Origin: an uncultured Oscillospiraceae bacterium
GTDB lineage: Bacteria > Bacillota > Clostridia > Oscillospirales > Oscillospiraceae
Reading direction: 5' to 3'
NCBI GenBank assembly: GCA_934636045.1
Contig: CAKTZP010000072.1
Location: 1 to 10,168 of the forward strand
DNA length: 10,168 nt
Below are positions 1 to 5,876 of the stretch, piece after piece (positions within the stretch are counted from its first letter, which is position 1; each line of letters opens with the position of its first letter). The position numbers and the translations under genes are program-made. A model generated the notes under the pieces. That model had not been told where the DNA came from. It made no database searches and was given only the letters and a program-made list of their open reading frames with translations.

Positions 1-51
1 CCCGACCTGCTGATTACAAATCAGCTGCTCTACCGGCTGAGCTATACCGGC
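1..51 (-). tRNA. tRNA-Thr (anticodon UGU), 3' part cut off by window edge
   Basis: Read on the minus strand, the sequence begins GCCGGTATAGCTCAG at 51 (acceptor strand, U8, A9, start of the D arm). It continues through a D loop and an anticodon arm with loop TTTGTAA (positions 20 to 14). The anticodon is TGT at 18-16, exactly nucleotides 34-36 counted from 51, so it reads threonine ACA codons, and by wobble probably other ACN codons. The variable loop and the start of the T arm are at 1-8; the rest of the T arm and the 3' acceptor lie outside the window. A consensus promoter lies just upstream. Confidence 0.93.
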
Positions 52-71
52 ATCTCAAACAGAGCATGATT

Positions 72-100
72 ATTATAGCGACGAAGGCCCGGTTTGTCAA
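72..100 (-). promoter_or_regulatory. Consensus sigma-A promoter for tRNA-Thr
   Basis: On the minus strand TTGACA (100-95) is followed by a 17-base spacer and TATAAT (77-72), a perfect match to the housekeeping promoter in both boxes and in spacing. Transcription should start near 65, about 14 bases before the mature tRNA 5' end. Such strong promoters are typical of stable RNA genes. Confidence 0.92.
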
Positions 101-194
101 CAACTTTTTTTCGTTTTTTAAAAAACATTTCCCGCTTCCATTTTTGTCGAAAAAGGTGTAAACTAAAGGAAAGAACATCACACGGAGGATTTCC

Positions 195-1523
195 ATGCTT
201 CCAAACGACTTTATCGCGCGCCAACGGCGCCTGCTCGGCGCAGAATATGACCGCTTTGCCGCCGCATTCGACCGGCCGCGCAGCGCCGGGATTCGGCTGA
301 ATCCCGCCAAGTGTACCGCCCCGCTGCCGCAATTCTGCGGCGAGCCCATCCCGTGGGCGCCGAACGGTTATCTGCTCCTGCCGGGCACACGTCCCGGTCT
401 GCATCCGTACCACGACGCAGGCGTTTACTATTTGCAGGAGCCCAGCGCCATGGCGCCCGCCGCGCTGCTTGACGCGCAGCCCGGCCAGCGTGTGCTCGAC
501 CTCTGCGCCGCGCCGGGCGGGAAGAGCACACAGCTCGCCGCCGCCATGCGCGGCCAAGGGCTGCTGGTCTGCAATGAGATCCACCCAAAGCGCGCGCGTA
601 TTCTCTCGTCCAACATTGAACGCCTCGGCATTCGGAACGCATTGGTACTCAATGAGCACCCTGCCGCGCTGGCCGCGCGGTTTGCCGGTTACTTTGACCG
701 CATTCTGGTCGATGCGCCCTGCTCCGGCGAGGGCATGTTTCGCAAGGAGGAGGCTGCGCTCGCCGATTGGAGCCCGGAGACCGTGCAGATGTGCGCGGCG
801 CGGCAATATGAGATCCTTTGCTCCGCCGCGCAGATGCTCCGCCCCGGCGGGCGGCTGGTCTACTCCACCTGCACCTTCGCGCCGGAGGAGAATGAGGGCG
901 TGGTCAGCCGTTTTTTGCTTGCGCATCCGGATTTTTCCATTCTTTCGATCGACGCGCCGTGGTTTGCGCCGGGGCGTCCCGACTGGATCGATGACCCGGC
1001 CGTCGGTCTTGCGTCCGCCTTTCGCCTTTGGCCGCATCTGCTGCCCGGCGAGGGGCAGTTTGCCGCCGTGCTGGAGCGCGCGGGCGAGGGCAGCGCCGCT
1101 GAGGCTTCACAGGCGTGTCTCACGCCCCTTCCCGCGCCCGCTGCGGACTTTGTCCGCGCCGCTGGTCTGCCGTTCTCCGGCGGCGCGCTGCGCTTTGGTG
1201 AAACGCTCTATCTCGCACCGCACGGGCTGCCGGAGCTCAAGGGTCTTCACGTGCTGCGCGCAGGGCTAGAGCTTGGCGAGGTGCGCAAGGAGCGCTTCCT
1301 CCCGGCGCACGCGCTGGCGCTGGCGCTTGAGAGCTTCCCGTGCTGCATCAGCTTTCCTGCTGACAGCCGTGAGATTGCAGCTTATCTGCGCGGTGAGACT
1401 CTGCCGGGCGAGCGCACCGGCTGGACGCTCGTCTGCGTAGACGGCTATCCCCTCGGCTGGGCCAAGGGCAGCGGCGGCACCCTGAAAAACCACTATCCCA
1501 AGGGCCTGCGCCGCCCGAATTGA
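195..1523 (+). CDS. rsmF: RsmF/NOL1-NOP2-sun type rRNA cytosine-C5 methyltransferase
   Basis: A 442-residue S-adenosylmethionine-dependent RNA methyltransferase, expected to make 5-methylcytosine in 16S rRNA. The Rossmann domain shows the SAM-binding motif VLDLCAAPGGKS (residues 100-111), motif IV DAPCSGEG (173-180, Cys176) and motif VI STCTF (224-228, Cys226). In this family the motif VI cysteine attacks C6 of the target base and the motif IV cysteine helps release the product; both are present. The C-terminal roughly 150 residues match the RsmF-type extension and end in the PUA-like RNA-binding segment (VDGYPLGWAKGS, then KNHYPKGLR), which argues for RsmF rather than RsmB. The start is supported by GGAGG at 184-188, six bases before ATG. 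The gene stands alone between the divergent tRNA and murA. No good promoter is visible; TAAACT at 159-164 is a possible weak -10. Exact target nucleotide cannot be told from sequence. Confidence 0.92.
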   Translation: MLPNDFIARQRRLLGAEYDRFAAAFDRPRSAGIRLNPAKCTAPLPQFCGEPIPWAPNGYLLLPGTRPGLHPYHDAGVYYLQEPSAMAPAALLDAQPGQRVLDLCAAPGGKSTQLAAAMRGQGLLVCNEIHPKRARILSSNIERLGIRNALVLNEHPAALAARFAGYFDRILVDAPCSGEGMFRKEEAALADWSPETVQMCAARQYEILCSAAQMLRPGGRLVYSTCTFAPEENEGVVSRFLLAHPDFSILSIDAPWFAPGRPDWIDDPAVGLASAFRLWPHLLPGEGQFAAVLERAGEGSAAEASQACLTPLPAPAADFVRAAGLPFSGGALRFGETLYLAPHGLPELKGLHVLRAGLELGEVRKERFLPAHALALALESFPCCISFPADSREIAAYLRGETLPGERTGWTLVCVDGYPLGWAKGSGGTLKNHYPKGLRRPN

Positions 1524-1529
1524 CCCCGC

Positions 1530-1568
1530 AAGGCGCGCCTTTTTGACAGAAAAATGATGTTTTTCTGT
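1530..1568 (+). terminator. Possible weak terminator / inverted repeats after rsmF
   Basis: Two small dyads follow the rsmF stop. AAGGCGCGCCTT (1530-1541) runs into TTTT (1541-1544). A perfect 9-bp AT-rich inverted repeat, ACAGAAAAA (1546-1554) and TTTTTCTGT (1560-1568), has a 5-base loop. Neither is a strong GC-rich terminator on its own; together they could end rsmF transcription in front of the murA promoter. The second is symmetrical enough to act on either strand or to be a protein site. Confidence 0.4.
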
Positions 1569-1588
1569 TCCCGATTTGTTATTCTCTA

Positions 1589-1617
1589 TTTACAAGCAGC
1601 GGCCTGCATGATATAAT
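1589..1617 (+). promoter_or_regulatory. Sigma-A promoter for murA
   Basis: TTTACA (1589-1594), a 17-base spacer and a perfect TATAAT (1612-1617). Predicted transcription start is near 1624, giving a murA leader of about 80 bases. A GC-rich dyad sits at the very 5' end of that leader (1626-1642, CCGCGC paired with GCGTGG including one G-U). Confidence 0.85.
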
Positions 1618-1703
1618 GGAAAAAGCCGCGCCCGGGGCGTGGATAATATTGTCTTAGTGATTCAAACGATATTGCATATACTCCGATTATGAGAGGGTAT
1701 TTT

Positions 1704-2996
1704 ATGACACAATATATCATTCAGGGCGGTAAGCCGCTTTCCGGCGTTGTAACCATCAGCGGCGCGAAGAACGCTGCCGTCGCCATTCTGCCTGCCACGC
1801 TGCTGGTCCGCGGCGTGTGCCGCATCGAAAATGTTCCTGATATTTCCGACGTCCGTCTCCTGCTGGAGATCCTTTCGGATATGGGCGCCGGCATCCGCCG
1901 CCTCAGCCCGAACACACTGGAGATCGATTCCACCCGCGTACGGGATTCCGAGGCCTCCGTCGCGCTCGTGCGGCGCATCCGTGCGTCGTACTATCTCATC
2001 GGCGCGCAGCTCGGCCGCTTTGGTCATGCGCGCGTTGCTCTGCCCGGCGGCTGCAACTTCGGCGCCCGGCCGATCGACCAGCACATCAAGGGCTTTGAGG
2101 CGCTCGGCGCGGAGGTCGAGCTGCAAAACGGCTACGTCTGCGCCACCGCACCGGAAAACGGCCTGACCGGCAGCCGCATCAACTTGGACGTCGTCTCTGT
2201 CGGCGCAACGATGAACATCATGATCGGCGCGGCACTGGCCAACGGCACGACCATTGTCGAAAACGCCGCCAAGGAGCCGCACATCGTCGACCTTGCCAAC
2301 TTCCTCAACGCCATGGGCGCGCGCATCTCCGGCGCGGGCACGGACGTGATCAAGATCCGCGGCGTCAAGGCGCTGCGCGGCGGCGCGTATTCCATTATCC
2401 CCGACCAGATCGAGGCCGGCACCTACATGGCGGCCGCTGCGGCAGTCGGCGGCGACGTGCTGGTGCAGAACGTGATTCCAAAGCACATGGATACCATTTC
2501 TGCGAAGCTGCGCGAGATGGGTGTGCGCATTACAGAATTTGACGATGCCATCCATGTGCAGCGTGTGGGCAAGCTGCGCCGCGCAAACGTTAAGACGCTC
2601 CCCTACCCCGGCTTCCCAACGGACATGCAGCCGCAGATCGCCGTGTGCATGGCGCTGGCAAGCGGCGTGAGCGTCATTACCGAAAGCATCTACGATACGC
2701 GCTTCCGCTATTGCGCGGAGCTCAACCGCATGGGCGCAAACATCAAGGTTGAAACGAAGATCGCCGTCATTAACGGCGTAGACGCGCTGCACGGCTGCAC
2801 GGTACATGCCTGCGATCTGCGCGCGGGCGCGGCCATGGTCATCGCCGGTCTGGCCGCCGGCGGCACCACCATCGTCGAGGAAATCGAGTATATCGAGCGC
2901 GGCTATGAAAACCTTGTGGAAAAGCTCCGTGCCTTGGGTGCAGACATCAAGCGCATCGAAACCCCGAACGGCCGCACCGTCTTCAGTGCCGGCTGA
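1704..2996 (+). CDS. murA: UDP-N-acetylglucosamine 1-carboxyvinyltransferase (MurA)
   Basis: A 430-residue cytoplasmic enzyme that transfers enolpyruvate from phosphoenolpyruvate to UDP-GlcNAc, the first committed step of peptidoglycan synthesis. Family hallmarks are present: GAKNAA with Lys22-Asn23, the mobile-loop GGCNFGARPID with catalytic Cys117 (Cys115 in E. coli), FPTDMQPQ with Asp307, and the late IERGYENL segment with the active-site arginine. Because the active-site residue is Cys rather than Asp, the enzyme should be fosfomycin-sensitive. An ATG at 1689 is in frame, but 1704 is preferred: GAGAGGG at 1691-1697 sits six bases before it and would lie inside the coding region otherwise, and numbering from 1704 puts Lys22/Asn23 exactly where E. 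coli has them. Low-GC Gram-positives often have two paralogues (MurA and MurZ/MurA2); which one this is cannot be settled here. A UPF0126 gene follows 62 bases downstream. Confidence 0.97.
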   Translation: MTQYIIQGGKPLSGVVTISGAKNAAVAILPATLLVRGVCRIENVPDISDVRLLLEILSDMGAGIRRLSPNTLEIDSTRVRDSEASVALVRRIRASYYLIGAQLGRFGHARVALPGGCNFGARPIDQHIKGFEALGAEVELQNGYVCATAPENGLTGSRINLDVVSVGATMNIMIGAALANGTTIVENAAKEPHIVDLANFLNAMGARISGAGTDVIKIRGVKALRGGAYSIIPDQIEAGTYMAAAAAVGGDVLVQNVIPKHMDTISAKLREMGVRITEFDDAIHVQRVGKLRRANVKTLPYPGFPTDMQPQIAVCMALASGVSVITESIYDTRFRYCAELNRMGANIKVETKIAVINGVDALHGCTVHACDLRAGAAMVIAGLAAGGTTIVEEIEYIERGYENLVEKLRALGADIKRIETPNGRTVFSAG

Positions 2997-3010
2997 CAAT
3001 AAAATCACAT

Positions 3011-3045
3011 CGGGCGGGTGGCAGAGCTATCCGCCCGCTTTCTTT
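3011..3045 (+). terminator. Intergenic hairpin with T-rich tail between murA and the UPF0126 gene
   Basis: CGGGCGGG (3011-3018) pairs with TCCGCCCG (3030-3037), eight pairs counting one G-T, followed by CTTTCTTT (3038-3045). It looks like an intrinsic terminator with an imperfect T-tract. The ribosome binding site GGGAGGGG of the next gene (3046-3053) begins immediately after it and I see no separate promoter, so it is more likely a partial terminator or attenuator lowering expression of the downstream gene. Confidence 0.6.
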
Positions 3046-3058
3046 GGGAGGGGTATCA

Positions 3059-3694
3059 ATGGAACTCTTCGTTCGGATTTTAGAAATCATCGGCACGCTG
3101 GCCTTTGCGGCCTCGGGCGCGATGACGGCAATGAAAAAGCAGATGGATCTGCTCGGCGTTATCGTCCTCGGCGTGGTCACGTCGATCGGCGGCGGCATCC
3201 TGCGCGATGTCATTCTCGGCATCACACCGCCGCTGGCCTTCCGCGATCCGCTGTGCGCAGTAATCGCCGTGCTCACCTCGGCTGTTGTCTTCATTCCCGG
3301 CATTCGCCACCGGCTGACGCACAATCAGCTGCACTTTGATGCCGTGCTGCTCGTGATGGACTCCATCGGTCTCGGCGTTTTTACTGCCATGGGCATCTGG
3401 AACGCTCTGTCGTTCTCGCCCGACCGCAGCACCTTTTTGCTGGTCTTCGTGGGCGTGCTGACCGGCGTCGGCGGCGGCGTGCTGCGCGACGTTCTGGCCG
3501 GAAATACCCCGTACATCCTTGTCAAGCACATCTACGCCTGCGCCTCGCTGGTCGGCGCGGTGAGCTGTACGCTGCTCTGGCGCGTCCTGCCGGAGTACGC
3601 CGCCATGTCGATCTCGATGATCCTCGTCGTGATCATCCGCCTCCTGGCCGCTCACTACCGCTGGAATCTCCCCCGCGCCAAGGACGTAGAATAA
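3059..3694 (+). CDS. UPF0126 / TRIC-like trimeric cation channel family membrane protein
   Basis: A 211-residue integral membrane protein with two internally repeated halves. Each half carries the family signature: GGGILRDVILGITP (residues 44-57) and GGGVLRDVLAGNTP (138-151). About seven hydrophobic spans can be drawn, roughly 4-24, 31-50, 64-80, 92-114, 125-146, 156-175 and 182-198, which fits the known fold of bacterial and animal TRIC channels; glycines of the repeats kink the pore helices. By family it probably conducts monovalent cations across the cytoplasmic membrane, but bacterial members are poorly studied and some (YicG, YadS) have only the UPF label. The start at 3059 is chosen because GGGAGGGG (3046-3053) lies five bases before it; a TTG at 3044 would place that site inside the gene. 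It follows murA on the same strand and ends at a strong terminator. A functional link to murA is not evident. Confidence 0.88.
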   Translation: MELFVRILEIIGTLAFAASGAMTAMKKQMDLLGVIVLGVVTSIGGGILRDVILGITPPLAFRDPLCAVIAVLTSAVVFIPGIRHRLTHNQLHFDAVLLVMDSIGLGVFTAMGIWNALSFSPDRSTFLLVFVGVLTGVGGGVLRDVLAGNTPYILVKHIYACASLVGAVSCTLLWRVLPEYAAMSISMILVVIIRLLAAHYRWNLPRAKDVE

Positions 3695-3698
3695 ATCC

Positions 3699-3738
3699 AG
3701 CAGCGCCCCGCTCGGGCTTCCGGGCAGGGCGCTGCTTT
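3699..3738 (+). terminator. Strong terminator between convergent genes
   Basis: AGCAGCGCCC (3699-3708) pairs perfectly over ten bases with GGGCGCTGCT (3727-3736), followed by TTTT (3735-3738). It lies four bases after the UPF0126 stop and five before the end of the convergent minus-strand gene. On the minus strand the same stem is followed by the poorer tail GGATTTATT, so it may serve both directions but is better for the plus strand. Confidence 0.85.
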
Positions 3739-3743
3739 TGATT

Positions 3744-5876
3744 CTATGATTCGTCGACTTCAATCGCATCCGTACGGTAGATGAAGCGTACCGTGCCGGT
3801 CATATCCTCGCCGAGGCCGGAGAAGCTCTGGTAGTCCTTCGACACATCGACTGTCGCCTTCAGGCGGGTCAGCAGGCCGCTGACGTCGCCGTCGACTGCG
3901 TCGACCAGCTTTTCTACGCCCTGTTCGTCAAACTGCTTGAGGCCGTCGGAGAGCTGGAGCGCACCGTCACGCAGCTGGGTCACGCCGCTGACCAGCGCCG
4001 GAGCGCCGTTTTTCAGTGCCAGCACGCCGTCATACAACGTATCCATGCCGGCTCTGAGGATTGCCGTGCCGTTTTTCAGTGTTCCGGCACCGGCGCTCAG
4101 CCGGTCGGCGCCGGCCTTTGCCGAATCAACGCCCGCGGTGTAGCTTTGCAGACCGTAGTAGAAGCCCGCATAGGTGTCCAGCTGCTCCTTGAGGGCACTG
4201 ACGCTGGCCGCGCCGGACGCCGCCTGCTCGAGCGCAGCGGTGATTTGGCTCTGCACCTCGGCGGAGTTCATGGCCAGCTCGATCTGCCGCTCGACCTCTG
4301 CAGCGACGTTTTCTTCGACGGTCGCCTTCATCTCCTCTGTGGCCATCTTAGCCGCAACCTGCGCGTCGATGACCGCCTTCATTTCTTCACCGGCCATGGC
4401 CGCCTCGACCGCCGCGTTGACCTGCGCCTGAACCTCCTCGGAGATCGCGCCGGAGGCCACGCCCGCGTTATACTCGTCCACGGTCATGCCCATCGCCGCC
4501 AGCACCTTCGGAAGGGCGACCTGCGTTCTGCAATAGTCCTCCACGCCGGAACGCACCTGCTTTTCCACCTCGGCGGTGACCGCCGCGCGGATGACATCGA
4601 GCTGTGCATTGACCTTTTCCGTGACCTGCGCTCTGGCCGTCGCCTGAATCTGCTGAGCAATGCTGTCCGGGTCGAGGGAATCGATCACACCATTGAGCAC
4701 CTCGGCATAGTTGCCGATGGTCAGCGTCGGACCCTCCAAGCCAGCCTTTTCCAGCTCCGTATTGGCCGTTTGCAGCAGGGTGTTGAACACCTGCGCTGCG
4801 CCACCGTTCAGGCTGGCGCTGTTGGCCGAAAGCGTACCGAGGCCGTTGGCCAGCTCCTGCGAGCCGCTGACGAGCGCAGACGCACCGTCATCGACCTGTG
4901 CCGCGCCGTTTTTCAGTGCCTCCGCGCCGGCGGCCATCTGATTGATGCCGTCCACCAGCTGACCGGACTTCTCCAGCAGCGTACACAGGCCCTCATACAG
5001 CTCCGAGGAGCCGCTCATGAGCTTGCCCATCGCATCGGTCAGGTCGCCGAGCGAATCGGTCAGACCGTCGAGAGAATCGAAGTTTTCCGTATCGAGCTTG
5101 TTGAACAGCTCGTTGGTCGCAAGGGTCACGGTGTTGCCGAGCTGGAAACCTTCCACCTTGGCGGTAATTTCGACAGACTCCGGCAGCTCCAGCTTCTCTG
5201 CGTCGATCTGCAGGTTTTCCTGCAGGCCGGGCAGCGCCATGCCAACCACGACAATGTGCGAGCCGTCATTGACCACGCGGCCGTTGGTCACGGTCACGTC
5301 GCTGAAGCGGCTGCCGTCGAGCAGCAACCCCGTCAGCATTGCAAAGGGCACATACATTTTTTCCTGCTTGCCGTCGATCTCGACGGTTTCATACTGGTAG
5401 TTTTCGTAGGTATAGCGGATGGTTACGGTGCCGCTCTTGCCGGCCAGCTCCTCGGCGGAGATGGCCTTGCCGTTGAGCTCGTAGGACACGCGGATGCCCA
5501 CCGGCAGCTCCTTGTCGATGCTGCCGCGGCAATAGATGTCGTTGCCCTGCGCATCCCAGACGCGCATGTTATCGCCGTTCATGGAGTAGGTCTCGTCGCC
5601 CTTGACGTTCTCCACATCCGTCAGCGCGCCGGAATCGGTGATCTTACTCTCCCCTTCGGGGTTTTTGATCCAGTCGCTGACAATGATCTTCTGCACGCTG
5701 CCGTCCGCGCCGGCGAGTACATAGACCGTTTCATCCTTCATCAAACCGGCTTGCGCATCTGCGGCAGCCGTCTTGGCGGCGCTTTCGCGGCCGGCGAACG
5801 CATGCGCCGCGGCATTGCCGACCAGCAGCGTCAGGCACAGCGCCAGAGCGATCAATTTCGTCACTTTCGTTTTCAT
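3744..5876 (-). CDS. Secreted YhgE/Pip-like heptad-repeat protein, partner of the MMPL transporter
   Basis: A 710-residue exported protein of unknown function. Residues 1-28 form a Sec signal peptide (KTK-K start, LIALALCLTLLVG core, AHAFA cleavage region). Residues 30-280 look like a beta-rich domain (DETVYVL, IIVSDW, GTVTIRYTYENY). Two blocks follow the LxxG-spaced heptad pattern known from YhgE/Pip proteins, at about 286-362 and 586-649 (for example LKNGAAQVDDGASALVSG). They are separated by an Ala/Glu/Gln-rich helical stalk at about 363-585 that is probably coiled coil. The C-terminus ends FIYRTDAIEVDES with no membrane span or sortase motif, so the protein is either released or held by its uncleaved signal. 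ATG at 5876 overlaps the transporter stop (ATGA) and has GGAGG at 5888-5884, so the two are co-translated. Inference: an extracytoplasmic partner of the transporter, functionally comparable to the accessory MmpS role. No enzymatic motif is visible. Confidence 0.75.
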   Translation of the reverse strand: MKTKVTKLIALALCLTLLVGNAAAHAFAGRESAAKTAAADAQAGLMKDETVYVLAGADGSVQKIIVSDWIKNPEGESKITDSGALTDVENVKGDETYSMNGDNMRVWDAQGNDIYCRGSIDKELPVGIRVSYELNGKAISAEELAGKSGTVTIRYTYENYQYETVEIDGKQEKMYVPFAMLTGLLLDGSRFSDVTVTNGRVVNDGSHIVVVGMALPGLQENLQIDAEKLELPESVEITAKVEGFQLGNTVTLATNELFNKLDTENFDSLDGLTDSLGDLTDAMGKLMSGSSELYEGLCTLLEKSGQLVDGINQMAAGAEALKNGAAQVDDGASALVSGSQELANGLGTLSANSASLNGGAAQVFNTLLQTANTELEKAGLEGPTLTIGNYAEVLNGVIDSLDPDSIAQQIQATARAQVTEKVNAQLDVIRAAVTAEVEKQVRSGVEDYCRTQVALPKVLAAMGMTVDEYNAGVASGAISEEVQAQVNAAVEAAMAGEEMKAVIDAQVAAKMATEEMKATVEENVAAEVERQIELAMNSAEVQSQITAALEQAASGAASVSALKEQLDTYAGFYYGLQSYTAGVDSAKAGADRLSAGAGTLKNGTAILRAGMDTLYDGVLALKNGAPALVSGVTQLRDGALQLSDGLKQFDEQGVEKLVDAVDGDVSGLLTRLKATVDVSKDYQSFSGLGEDMTGTVRFIYRTDAIEVDES

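Noticed and set aside
105..127. Poly-T and GTTTTTTAAAAAAC dyad as a terminator
   Set aside because: No transcript is expected to end here: it lies upstream of both the divergent tRNA promoter and rsmF, and the stem contains only one G-C pair.
42..1037. 331-codon minus-strand open frame overlapping tRNA-Thr and rsmF
   Set aside because: It runs through a tRNA gene and its promoter and is antisense to a clear methyltransferase.
1662..3008. 448-codon open frame antisense to murA
   Set aside because: It mirrors murA almost exactly and its translation is a His/Asp/Ala-rich composition product of third-position GC bias; no ribosome binding site or family resemblance.
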